From: Gnetum montanum
Lineage: Eukaryota; Streptophyta; Gnetopsida; Gnetales; Gnetaceae
Direction of reading: 5' to 3'
Assembly: GCA_015680685.1 (NCBI GenBank)
Contig: MNCI01020752.1
Location: 9,711-73,710, forward strand
DNA: 64,000 bases
This document shows positions 48,420-59,865 of the stretch, one piece after another. Below the pieces are notes generated by a model. The model had not been told where the DNA came from. It was given only the letters and a program-made list of their open reading frames with translations, and searched no databases. The position numbers and the translations under genes were made by a program. How positions within the stretch are numbered: position 1 is the stretch's first letter; the number at the start of each line of letters is the position of its first letter.

Positions 48420-49045
48420 TATGTTTAGATTGTTGACAGCCAGGGGAACCACGTTATCTTCATGAATGATGATTTCACCTCCCTCACAAGGAAGGTGAAT
48501 TTCTTGATGGACGGGTGAGGATATGGCTCGTAATTAAGCCAACGAAGGTCATCCCAAGATAAGGTTGATCCCTAGTATTTTCTCCAGTACCAAGAAATTT
48601 GCAATTTTGGTACATTGCTCTCTTATGACAAAGACTAAGGAGATAGACCCCTTAATGAAAACCCTTGATCCATTGAAGGATTTGAGTGCTACAGTTGATG
48701 TAGGCTGTCTCTACTTAGGTAGGCCCAAGTGTTCAACAATGGTGCATGGAATGATGTTAGTTGTGGCTCCATCATCAACATGCACCTCATGTACTTTAAA
48801 CTATCCTACATGTATGGTTATGAATAGAGGAGCCTTAGTTACTTTGCCATTTTGGGGATTAACCTTAATTTTGCTATTACAAAATACTAAGGGTGTTGAC
48901 TTCTCCTCCCTTGGTGAGAAAAGAACCATCACTATATGTATGGCTTCTTCATTAATGGGAATGTCCTCATTAACAAGCATGAAAGTCAACATTTTAACAA
49001 ACAACTCATGATGTATGACAGAAGTCATGATCAAGTCATACAAGA
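48420..49045 (-). pseudogene. E2 aspartic protease
   Basis: Reads NPQNGKVTKAPLFITIHVG, stop, FKVHEVHVDDGATTNIIPCT, IVEHLGLPK, then TVALKSFNGSRVFIKGSISL, ANFLVLEKILGINLILG and HQEIHLPCEGGEIIIHED. This is the Tat-type protease block order (PLF.T...V.DGA..N..P...L..LG, then F.V......YN.ILGRP..H). The catalytic motif is Asp-Asp-Gly where D-(S/T/N/G)-G is usual. Five stops interrupt it, including one where RP of the ILGRP box should be. Confidence 0.8.
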
Positions 49046-49399
49046 TTAAAGTTATGTTTTTCTACTTGAGGGATTTCCTAACTTGGTCTATCACAATGAG
49101 GAAGTTTTTATTATTGATTGTGAATTTTTCACATCAATTGTGCTTTACTTCCTCCATGTGTCCAAAAAATGCATGCACATAACCACTCATACTTCTTTCG
49201 AGTGGCTTCAGTCATTTGTTTATGTTGCATGCACACCCACTCTTCCAAAATTTGTCTAGTAACTTGGATGGTTTCAAGGTTAAGGTTGCACAGTTATTAC
49301 AGTTCTTCTACTCAAAATTTGACCTAGTTATAATCAATGCAGTGGCCCCAAAGGTTGATGGTTAGTTCTTGCAGTCATTAGTTGGGGCGTTAGGTGGGT

Positions 49400-51150
49400 T
49401 AGGTGTTGGCCCCTAATTTGTGGTCTTTGCTTCTTTGGTCATAGTTTCTACATTTGTATTGTTTTGTTTGTTCTTCTCTTTGTCTCTCCATGTATGTTGA
49501 TTTTTATATGCTACGTAGGTTGGATCATGACTAGCCTTCGCAGCATCCTCTACATTCTTGGTTTGGGAAAATGCTTGGTTGAGGGTCCACAAGTCAAGGT
49601 TGTATAGCTTGAACTTGATAAATTTATTTACCATCCCCTTGAATACGGCTAAAATGTAGGCTTTGACTATAAGCTTTAGTATTTTATTCAGTAGTCCATT
49701 CCATTGTTGAATGAATTTCTGTACGAGTTCTAGGGATCCATGCTTGACCTTCATAAGCTAGTCAAGCGTGGTATTGGGCTTCAAGTTATACTTAAAGTGG
49801 TTGACAAACTGGGCTATCAAGTCATCTAGAGAGGATATGGATCCTCTAGGTAGTGTGCAATACCAATCAAATGCTTTCCTAATCAAGGACATGAGGAAAA
49901 TCCTAATAATGGTATGAGGCCATGACTATAAGAGTAAGCATTCAGTTCTGAAGGTTATAAGGTGAGCATTAGGATCACCTTCTCCATTGTATTTGCTAAA
50001 CTACAGGATAGGGACACTAGGAGGAAGTATCAAGGATGGGACCACAAGAATAATGGGATCATCCTGGTAGAAATCTATAATCTTGACACTTTGGGAACTA
50101 GAGGCTTTGAGCCTCTTTATCTTCTTTGTCAGGTCCTAGATCATTTGGAAGGCTTAATCTAGGCCCTGTGGTGGCCATGTTGATTGTGGGGTTTGCACAT
50201 ATGATTGTGGCATCTATTGTAAGGCCTATGGTCTTTCTATGGGCTATAGGATGAAAGAAGTAGGTTGTGTTGTGGTTGTCACTTGTGGGCCAAATAAGGA
50301 AAAAGATGTTTGTACCAATACTTGAGGCAAAAATGGGATAAAGGGGGTGTATGATCCCTCATTTTCTTAGGGTTCCATGGTGGATTACACATAGGTAATT
50401 AATGGATTTGTGGTGTTGAAAACCATTGTTGATAGTTGTAGAGATCAAGATTGTGTGGGAAACAACATAGATGGGTTATAGGCCATGGACTATGGCATCA
50501 ATTATGATTAGTGTGCAACGATGGTTGGCATAGGCCTGAACATGGTTAGGCACGGTGGAAATGAAGGTGGCAAGACCTACCTAGAGGAAGAGGCAAAGGA
50601 GGAAAATGTGAGCACTATAGCCTTGGGGGTTCCTTATTGGAAAAGTCCCCCCATAAGGTTTCTAGGCTCAAATTTTGCCCTAAGTTCATCTTCCTCCTTT
50701 GCTTGCCCCTTGGAGGTAGTCTTTCAGTTATCTTTGTCAACCTTAATGAGAAGGGCTAAAATGCTAGTGTAGATGTCATTGAGGGGTATTTGGTTGTCGG
50801 AGGAGGGAATATACTTCTTTCCATCATAGTGGATGAACTCAAATCCCCTCTTGGCCTTTACTTTCACTTGTGAGTTTAGCATGCTAGCTTGGATCTTGGA
50901 AAAAATGGAATTATAATGTTCTTCATTTATTGTTGTGAAACTAGGACTTTATCCCCTAAGTCTAAGAGATTGTCTACATTTCATTATAGTAGGGTCTTTG
51001 GGGTAATAAACTCTCATGTGTTGTTGATCTAACCCACTATTGGTGTAGTTATAAAGCAACTTGGTTGAGTATGGGAGATACATGGTTGCTTCATTAAAAA
51101 TAGCTTTAAATAAGCTATAAAATGCAAAAATAAAAGTAAATCTCAACAAG
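49400..51150 (-). pseudogene. E2 gag
   Basis: The capsid core lies at 49,413-50,000: QFSKYNGEGDPNAHLITFRT, then WPHTIIRIFLMSLIRKAFDW, YCTLPRGSISSLDDLIAQFV, NHFKYNLKP and VKHGSLELVQKFIQQWNGLL, the standard Ty3 capsid order (Y.G..DP..HL..F, L...A..WY..LP.GSI.S...L...F, K....E....F..RW). A Lys/Asn-rich tail follows to about 49,410. The N-terminal part to about 51,150 is a less certain leader. Several stops, mostly TAG. Confidence 0.8.
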
Positions 51151-51239
51151 TAGAATTAAAAATGGTCAAAGAAAGAAAAAATGGCTGAAAATGGAACACT
51201 TTCTATAATTAGTAAGTGGGGTAATGGGGGTTTATCCCT

Positions 51240-51590
51240 TCACCAAAAATAGAAAGCTAGAAATGTTGGTGATAAGCCTCACCCATGCTAGTCTCCTAAC
51301 TACCTCTATGTTGGGTATGACAAAAGGAAGGATGGGGGAAGAGAGGAAAGAAGGTGGGTGAGATGATAGAAATCTCACACCTTCTACTCCAACATTGATT
51401 AAGAGGAAAAGGCCTAAAAACAAAATAGAAAGTTGGTAACAAGCTTCACCAATGTTGGCCCACTAACCATCTCTACACTAGGTATGGCAGGAGGGAGGGG
51501 TGAAAGAAAGGGGGTGAGATAATGGAAATCTCACACTTTATAATCCAACATTCATGGGGGGAAAGGCTGAAAACTAAAGTGGAAAGATAG
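51240..51590. repeat. ~178-bp tandem duplication in E2 leader
   Basis: Two units start at about 51,242 and 51,420 with AAAATAGAAAG and share TCACC(C/A)ATG(C/T)T, GAAATCTCACAC and CCAACATT. A third partial unit may follow. The period is near that of the 38.6-41.6 kb half units. Confidence 0.75.
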
Positions 51591-52055
51591 TGTTTGTACA
51601 CTAAAATTGGTTTTAGCAGGTTGCCAACTTTCTTAGCTTGAAAAGATGGGGAGAAGCTAACTTTTAGAAGTTTGATGGTTTCTAGAAGGGTTGCTTCACT
51701 GACTTTAGAATCTAGAAAAAGAAATTGTCAGAGAAAAGGGAAGGAAGGGAAAAGGTTTCAATTCTAGCCTTGGGCTGAAAAATTCCCAATAACTACTATG
51801 AAAAGTCACCACCCAATCACCTATAACTTTCACACTATAGTTTTGGTCATAGGGGGAAAGGGAAAAACATTGATGTTTTGAAGGTTTTGGTGGGATGCCA
51901 ATGTTGGCCTTGAAATTCACAACAGCCGCTCTGAAAATCCTAAAATCCCAAACACTTGCAACTTCCATGTTGGGGCTTGATTGTAGGTAGAATGAGTTGC
52001 AATGTTGGTTTTGTGACAGAAAAATCAAAAATATTTGGACTCGGAACTTAGGTAG

Positions 52056-52085
52056 GGGCCCTCCTTATAGCGCTAAGAAAACTAG
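52056..52085 (-). promoter_or_regulatory. Likely E2 primer-binding region
   Basis: Directly inside the 5' LTR. In coding sense it reads TTAGCGCTATAAGGAGGGCC, resembling the GGCGCTA...AAGGAGGG stretch seen after the 5' LTR of Tat-type elements. The priming tRNA is not identified. Confidence 0.4.
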
Positions 52086-53330
52086 TGTGAGAGGAAGAAT
52101 CGATCACTAGAGAGATTGATAAATCTAGTGTGGCAACCTCAAGCCCAAATCCATAGGGCCTCCCAAAAAATGGGATTTAGGATGCATTTTCCAATCTAGC
52201 AGATCAACTAGGAACATACGAATGCAAAAACAAATGATGCAAATAATAATGAAAAAATTATAGATCTATAGAATAGAGAAACAAATGCAAATTGCACACA
52301 AAAATGAAACTTTAAAACTTTATTAAAACAACAAAGAAAGAGTTTTAGAAATGTGCACAGTAAATGCCCATGAGAGTAAAAGAAGTTTAATGGTGTAGGG
52401 GTTGAAAGCCTATTCAAGCTGATGCAATTTACTGAATGATTTAGGTGCTAGGCCACTCTTAATGCTTTTGAACTTCCTATGCTACAACCTTAGATTTGCA
52501 ATTGGGTCACTACTAGGGGATTGAAAAAGTGGAGTATCTAGCTACCAAAGTGCTCCATGTTGGGGGTTGGGAATCCTAAGAATGTAGCATTGACATCAAA
52601 AACCAACAAGTCTTAGGGGTTTGCAAGATTACAATAGGTCAACATTGGGTTTCAAGAAATTGCAAGTGTGGAAACTTGTAAGAACTCTTGAGTGCTTGAA
52701 AATGCCCAAGTGCATAACTATGAAAGTGTGTATGTGCTGAAAGTTGTTGAACCAATCCCAATAGTACTGAATTTCCAAAAGTGTAGAGCCTCTAAATGGT
52801 ATTTGAGGCTAGTTTTTATAAGCTTTAAGCCATGAATGGAACTACAAAATGGCAATGATTGGGCTATAATTTGACTGTACAATGGTTGCAAATTGGCTAT
52901 AATTTAGCTGTAAATTTCTACCTCGTACAAGTGAGATGGGTGCCCAAATTTGGATGATTACCATATATAGTAAGTGCCTTCCCCCATGGTCATTTCATTT
53001 ACTATAAATAGTAATGGGGGCACACTTTCCACATTGGAGATAGGTCTTCCACACTGAGCCTTTTACCATCCTTACTAGAGTGGTTGGTCAATGTTGATGT
53101 GTATGGAGTGTGAAAATCTAGCTTTTGTGGTTTCCATGCTAGGGGCATGTAATTTCCACTCTAGGGAAGAAGTTTCCAAGTTGAGGAGAATCCCCCCACT
53201 CCTCTATTGTAGGAGTAGGTTAGATTTATGTCCCTACAAGTGTTTCCAGTGTAGAAAAATGTATACCCTCCATAAAATCTATCAAATTACCATTTTTGGC
53301 ATTCCAAAAGGCAATTTTGACACCATCACA
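52086..53330 (-). repeat. E2 5' LTR with empty E3 target site
   Basis: 1,245 bp, starts TGTGAGAGG and ends TCACA on the plus strand, so TGTGA/TCACA are inverted at the termini. It contains the uninterrupted CATATATAGTAAGTGCC (E3 target GTAAG at 52,970-52,974) and the palindromic TATA element at 52,999-53,014. The outer end stops three bases before the assembly gap. Confidence 0.88.
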
Positions 53331-53333
53331 ACA

Positions 53334-53495
53334 NNNNNNNNNNNNNNNNNNNNNNNNNNNNNNNNNNNNNNNNNNNNNNNNNNNNNNNNNNNNNNNNNNN
53401 NNNNNNNNNNNNNNNNNNNNNNNNNNNNNNNNNNNNNNNNNNNNNNNNNNNNNNNNNNNNNNNNNNNNNNNNNNNNNNNNNNNNNNNNNNNNNNN
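53334..53495. other. Assembly gap (162 N)
   Basis: Run of N. It hides the right flank of E2, including any target duplication. Open frames spanning it are artefacts. Confidence 0.99.
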
Positions 53496-55349
53496 GCAAG
53501 TGTCAAAGCTCAAAACTGGACCATGACACTTAAAAGAAAGAAAACCTTAATACACATATAAGGATACCACGTTGAATTAGAAGCTCAAAACCAAGGTAGA
53601 CTATAGAAACTCTCAAAGGAAAACATCAATCCAAACAAGATACAGTTATGTGTAGGTAACAAAAGCATGATAACAGAGAGAAAGAAATTCCAAAACTCTT
53701 AAACACAAGCTTAATCCTAGATGCAAAGCTCGAAAAGGAAGAGAAACACCAAAACATGCAAACGAAAGCTCAATCTAGACAAAAATGCAAAGTGCCTAAG
53801 GCATAAGAGCTCAAACTAGATCAAATAGCTCAAGAGAAGCTCAAAACAAACCAAAACATGCTCAAAGCAAGCAAGTAGGCAAGCAATGTAAATGCAAGCT
53901 CAAACTAGGAGCAGGCTTGAATGTCCCAGTAGCACCAAAACTCGCAGAAGAAGCAAAAATAGAAACAAAATCTCATTATACTTTATGGATTGTAATAGAA
54001 AAAATAGTGTAGCAAAATCTTGAAAGCTCTATAAACAAAAAATATAATTGAATCTGTAATGTTACAAAATTTGAAGATATCAAAAATTCAAACCTATAGA
54101 ACTATAATGTATACAATTAACTAAAACATTTTAGAACCAGATGTGTACAACTTAATGCAAACCAACTCCAAGAATCTTAATGCACCACAAGAAGCTAAAT
54201 TAGGATACAAGAAAAAGCATAAAGAAGAGTAAAGAAAAAAAAATTTCAAAAACTTTAAAAGTAAATTACAAGCTTGAAAGCTTGAACTGTACTCCAAATG
54301 AGCTTCATTGAAGATCTTCTTGCCTATGCTTGTTGCTATAACTGAATTGGATCTTATTTGCATTTGGATTACCTTGATGGTAGGAAAATCACATTTTATA
54401 GGCTAGGCAAAAGACCCCAATAGCCTTTAATGAAGTAGTGTTAGTGCTTTCCTCCATCATAGAAGCATTAATGCCCCATAAATAAAGTGTTGTTAAACCA
54501 TCATAACCAAAAACATAAGTGTTCAGATCTTTAATTAACCGAACTGCATGGTACAGGCAGTCTGCTACAGAATATCCTTAAAATATTTCATTTCTCTGAA
54601 AAACCCTTTGCACCTTCACAAGGAGAACTTTCACCAAAGTTTTCCGGTTAAGCTTTTAAACGGTAACTGAAATTATACGGTATTTGGATTGCCATTTTAA
54701 AAGTTTACGGCTTCCAACGCAATAAGCATGAGCTACCAAGAACTTCAATTAAAAACCACGAACAAAAGTGCGTTCACCCTGACCTTTTGATGCTCGTTTT
54801 TCTACCCATGTGTGACGAACTGAGTACCTCCATATATTTTCCGCTTTAACCATAGTAGCATTTTCCATTTAATGTTTCTTTCGCTAATTATGTTATCACC
54901 ACACCATCAACGTTTGGTTCTATCAAACGTTTGGTTCTATCAAATGTGTTTAGGGGCATCCACCCCAACCTGGTAACGTGTCACACACAAATTTACCAGT
55001 TATGTCATTGCATTGTAACTTCGAAGGACAATGTGACGCAGCAAACAAAAGACAAATGCATTTAATTTGAAAAGAAATGCCTCAGCATAACCAGCGTGCA
55101 AAAGGTGCAAGCAACTGATTAAGACTTCGCAACAAGGAAGAAGTTGCGTTGTCACTTCTCAAAAATGAAAGGAAACCATAACCTTATCTGCATGGTTCAT
55201 AGATACATATGTGAACTATTAAAATACACAAATGTTTTGTGCAATCATACTACTCCATTATACTTGACCATGTATGCATACCCATCCATACTCACATCCA
55301 TTACTGACCATATTTATAAACCGGGTGTATCCACTTCCTGCCTTATTTA
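53496..55349. other. No gene seen
   Basis: 53.5-54.3 kb is purine-rich with many AAGCTCAAA words. 54.5-55.1 kb has more CpG (ACGGT, AACG words) and a 17-bp direct duplication CGTTTGGTTCTATCAAA near 54,910-54,945. No domain is recognisable on either strand. Confidence 0.4.
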
Positions 55350-55740
55350 TGAACTGATGTGGATCGGTAATTAAAGATACAAAAAACCATGATGTGGATG
55401 AGTGAATGGTTTGTTCAAAAATTACTTGCCATAGTTATGAATTGATGTGGATCCGTGAATAGTTTGCCTAAAAATTAAAGATAGAAAAAACCATGATGTG
55501 GATGAGTGAATGGTTTGTTCAAAAATTACCTGCCATATTTATGAGCGGATGTGGATCAGTGAATAGTTTGTCTAAAAATTTAAAATACAAAAAAACATGA
55601 TGTGGATGAGTGAATGGTTTGTTCAAAAATTCCCTGCCATATTTATGAGCGGATGTGGATCAGTGAATAGTTTGTCTAAAAATTTAAAATACAAAAAAAC
55701 ATGATGTGGATGAGTGAATGGTTTGTTCAAAAATTAGAGA
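55350..55740. repeat. 104-bp tandem array, about 3.7 copies
   Basis: GATGTGGATGAGTGAATGGT recurs at 55,391, 55,495, 55,599 and 55,703, an exact 104-bp period. Each unit has a second diverged half with GATGTGGATC(A/C)GTGAATAG, so it is itself an old dimer. Confidence 0.92.
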
Positions 55741-55919
55741 TACAAAGGACATTTATGAGCTTGTGAGAGGATTTTAGGTGTAGGACTGGATGGATGTCAA
55801 TACAAATGTTTTGTTAGTCTAAATATAGTCTATTTTCCATTGCATCCAAGAATTATGGATATTAAACCATTTCAATTTGAACAATTTTTATGTCATATTT
55901 TTATTTTCCAATTGTGGCA

Positions 55920-58720
55920 TAGTCCAATCAAAGTTCCTTATGTCTTAACCTAGATATTTTATGTTGAGGTATAATAATATAGAGAGCAATAATTAATTGT
56001 CAAAGATGAATAAATGTTGACTAATGCTTTCAATTTTATGTATGATTCTATAGAGCTATCTTGTGATCATCCTTTTTAGTTTTTAGGTAGAGATATTGGA
56101 GAATTTGTAGCAAAATGCTCAATATTTATTTGTGCAAATTTTAATGCAAGGATAGATTCACAACAAACAAAAATTATTCAATGGCAACATAATGTTGACA
56201 ATTTAGACATTGTTGAAGATCATAGTTGGACCCAACATTTTGCAAATAACACTATTAATAAGATGGGTCAACAACTATTAGAATGGACAAAAATTTTGGA
56301 TCTTCTAATTTGTAATGGCTTTGCTAGATTTCCTCAATCTTCATCATTTACTTTCACAAGACCTCAAGATACCTCTTACATTAATTTACTTTTTTATTCC
56401 TATGAACATATTTATTTTATTAAGGAGTTCAAATTTGGAAAAGATTTAGTGGAGTCTTGCCATCATCATGTTGAGTTTTTTTTTGCAAATTCTAATTATT
56501 TCTTAGATAATAAAAAATAAAAATAGAAAAATATTATAGTACAAACTCATCTCAGAAGTTAAGAAAAAATATATAAATGCAACATAATAAATAGAATTTC
56601 GAAAGACAACATAAGGAGCTTGAATAAATTTTTCTTACAAAAACTAAGCAAGTTATGCATTCACAATAATAAGGTGCTTAAAAGACTTGGTTTGATGAGA
56701 ATTGCATGCAAGCAAGGCAGAATATTAAGATTGCAAATAAGGGTCACAATAAAATTTAGTTAAGACATATAAATGCTTGATTAAAACCAAGAGAAGCAAA
56801 TTTATCACGAACTACAAGAATATTTTGATACCATTAAAAAGGAACCTAGACAATTTTGGCAATGTTTTTATGATAAAGTCTCTTCATCATTTAATTTTTC
56901 TTTTCAAGATATTTGCTTATTTTACAATAAGCTATTTACAAGACAAGATGATAGTTCTACTACTATTGTATAGCAAGCACCTCTCCAATTTGCTCTTAAG
57001 TCACAGAGAGTATTAAAAAATAACATCTAGTAAAGCTATAGATTTAGATAGTTTGTATGTAGAATTGTTAAAGTGGGCAGAATATGCTATTCATTAAGAA
57101 ATATGGCACAATTTAAATTCAATAATAGATGAAGGATTTAATCAACATTGAAAAAATAGTAAAGCTATCTTATTATATAAAAAAGAGGATAAAAGTAATT
57201 TGAACAATTATCAAATGATCATTATGAGTAATATTTTTGCTAAGTTGTTGGGCACTTTACTAGAAAAGAGAATTAACTTTTAGGCTAAAGATAACTAGAT
57301 TGGGGCAAGATGTGAAGTAGGTTTTAGACAAAATTACTCCACTATTGATCACCTAGTTACTCTCAAATACTATATGGAGTTTGCAAAAATTCCTAATAAA
57401 ATAGTTTTTATTTGTTTTATTGATTTTGCAAAAGCATATGATTTAGTTATCTATATAAAACTATGGTTTCTCTTGCGTAGAGTTGGCCTCCCTTTAGATT
57501 TGATTGTAGTAACTCAAAGTTTGTATGAGGAAGTGTTCATTGAAATTATAGAGAAATTGAGAGAAAAATTTTAATTCTAAAGTAAAATTAGAGTTAACCA
57601 AGGTTGTCCACTTTCTCCAACCCTCTTTGGTATTTTTATTAATGAAAGGTAGGTATGGTTGTGCAATGGGTAAGATAGTCATGTTATTAAAATTGGATTC
57701 CAATTATTGAATCTTTTTTTATATGCAGATGATGATGCATTGATCTCCACCACTACATAACTTACATAAAATATGTTACAAATTTTTAAAAATTATTGTC
57801 ATTCATTTAGTCTTCAAGTGAATGTAGATAAAACCAAATTGATGATATGGGGTACAAGAAATAACTATAATGTCCATTTTGGAGGTAGCAATGTCAACAT
57901 CTTAGATTCTTTTAAATATTAGGGTCTTATTTATATGAACAATTACATGTAGGGGAAGTGCATCAAAGAAAAAAATAGTAGAAGATTTCAAGGCTTTGTA
58001 TGCTTTCAAAAATAAGTGCAAGGATTTGGGACTCTAGGCTTGGGAGGTTAGAAAACAAAAATTTTAAACTATTTTTTATCCTATTATATTGTATGGATGT
58101 TTTGATTTGAGGACCTAGACTCAATTGTAAACTTTGCAAAGATATTGACAAATTGCAAAAGACTTTTCTTCTTACTAAGTAAAGGTGAAGATAAAAACAC
58201 TTTACTTAATGTTATTATGTGAATATGATTTATTACCTTTAGAAATAGAAGCGTTGTGCCAATTTATTACATACACTCATAGCATGCATATCTTAAAGTA
58301 AGACAAATTCTTTAAAGAAGTTCTTAAGAATTTGTAAGACTATGGTTAGTATTATCAGAAGATGTAATGGTTGAGAAAATGGAATATCTCTTGAAATAAT
58401 GTGTAGAAAAATCCTAAGCATATACACCAACTAATCAAGTAGAAGGTTATAACACTTATGTGGTCTAATGTAAAAGGCAAGAGGCAATTTAATTTACACA
58501 ACATTAGATCTAATAAACTAGATGCAGAAGATTACTATCTCTCATTTGCTTTTTCCATCATGTATTGGAATGTTATTAGCAAGCTTCACTTAAGTTTTCA
58601 TCATCTTAGAATTGAAAGTGAAAGATACACTTAACTCCCTTGAGAAGAGTGCATTTGTAAGTTGTACAAATTAGAAGCCCTTGAAGATAAGTAAAATATA
58701 TTTCTTTCTTGTACTATGAC
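55920..58720 (+). mobile_element. LINE (non-LTR retrotransposon), endonuclease and RT, decayed
   Basis: Endonuclease part: CANFNARIDSQQ (about 56,135-56,170, the GDFNAR motif with Gly-Asp lost), then LDLLICNGFARFPQSSSFTF at 56,300-56,350. RT part: GARCEVGFRQNYSTIDHLVT (about 57,305-57,360), VFICFIDFAKAYDLV (57,400-57,450), RVNQGCPLSPTLFGIFINE (57,590-57,650) and LYADDDALIS at 57,719-57,750 with both catalytic Asp. VNVDKTKLMIWGTRNN follows, then a C-terminal block with LLCEYDLLPLEIEAL (about 58,215-58,260). The GCPLSPTLFG form suits RTE-like plant LINEs, an inference. Stops and shifts throughout; 5' end and tail not clear. Confidence 0.8.
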
Positions 58721-59540
58721 TACTTATTTTAGACAACATTATAATGTAATAGTAAAAAATTTATATTTATAGGCATAATAATAAGCAAGAGAAACATGGA
58801 TATCCTCAAATTGAGGAATATCTTTAACTTGCATAGCCATAATTGCTAAACACGGTAAAAAACCAACAATTTGAAGAAAAATGAAGTGGATAGCAAAATC
58901 TTTTGAAATCACATCAAAAACATCATTTGGAAGATGAAAATCTATAATAAGGAGATTTGAAGTACCTTTATTTTGAGAAAGAGTGGGAGTGTTGGGCAAA
59001 TCTCCTGTGATGAATCTCAAAAGAAGCTCAAAAATTGCCTACCCTCTCTCTTTGCTTTCATCAATTAGAAAATTCCAATCAAATATGATACACGTGAAAA
59101 AGTGTTGTTGATTTATCCTTTATTTATTTTTAGTTTGGAATACTTGTTTTTCTTCAAAATTTTTCTTGCACAAAGTGGCATTCTTCGTTTGGAAGAAAAA
59201 AATAAACTTATTTTGATTTGAGTTTTAAATTAAGACAACATTATTAACATAAAGTAAGAGTTTGAAAGAACTATTTCTAAATATAATTGCAAACTAATGA
59301 AAATTTTATGCATTAATTCTTCTACTTCACCGATAAAGAGCCTAATAAAATAAGAGAAGGAAGACATTTTTATTTTAAATAAAATTGTTTCTTTACTTTC
59401 CTTAGGGCCGTTAACTTTTATTTTCTTTGAAATCAATTTTGATTAGCATAATGAAGTAATTTTGTAAGGTTGGGTGGTCTAGGAGGGCTCAAATTAAAGA
59501 AAAATGCAAGTCCCTAATATTAACAAAGTGAGTTACTAAT
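58721..59540. other. Spacer between LINE and P450 promoter
   Basis: AT-rich, without a recognisable gene. A minus-strand open frame at 58,739-59,020 shows no domain. A sharp rise in GC and CpG begins at about 59,555. Confidence 0.45.
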
Positions 59541-59615
59541 GATAGAAATTTTTTTTGGTCCAGCCGCAGCAGGACCGGACCGAGACAAGCATTGGAATTT
59601 ATTTTCTCCAGTGGA

Positions 59616-59780
59616 TTCCATAGACATTGCGAAAATTGGAGAGACCGTGGGTTCCACAGACATTGCGAAAACTGGAGAAAAGTCGCAGACACAGGGTCCC
59701 AGAGTGGACCACAATACTGCACGACTGCGAACTAGCGTCATGCCCAGAGACGTCACGACCGCCTACGGCCTCCATAAATA
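59616..59780 (+). promoter_or_regulatory. P450 promoter: direct repeat, CGTCA/ACGT motifs and TATA
   Basis: Two 27-bp direct repeats (TTCCA(T/C)AGACATTGCGAAAA...) at 59,616 and 59,652, 36 bp apart. CGTCA at 59,736-59,740 and GACGTCAC at 59,749-59,756 are bZIP/TGA-type sites, often linked to jasmonate or stress response. TCCATAAATAG at 59,771-59,781 is a TATA-like box, about 85 bp before ATG 59,866. Confidence 0.55.
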
Positions 59781-59865
59781 GCCCACTCATCTGGGGCCAC
59801 AATCCAATAGCGCAGAAAACAGGTCCTCGGAACGCAAGAAAACGGTGTGCACAACGGCGGAAACG

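Larger units (their letters stand above)
23285..53330 (-). mobile_element. E2: giant Tat/Ogre-like Ty3 LTR retrotransposon, split by E3
   Basis: The LTR copies at 23,285-24,174 plus 33,653-34,006 and at 52,086-53,330 are both about 1,245 bp once E3 is removed. Reading leftwards from the right LTR: gag (51.1-49.4 kb), protease (49.0-48.4), a ~10.3-kb spacer with splice-like ends, reverse transcriptase (37.7-36.8), RNase H, a second RNase H (36.2-35.9), integrase (35.5-34.7), then the 3' LTR. The FSWSYQDM motif before the RT domain and the dual RNase H mark the Tat lineage; a protease-RT spacer is the known place of the Ogre intron. Without E3 the element is about 20.6 kb, in the Ogre size range. 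All ORFs are broken. Confidence 0.8.

Noticed and set aside
53091-53561. Open frames of 75-156 codons crossing 53.3-53.5 kb
   Set aside because: They run through the N gap and exist only because N codons are not stops.
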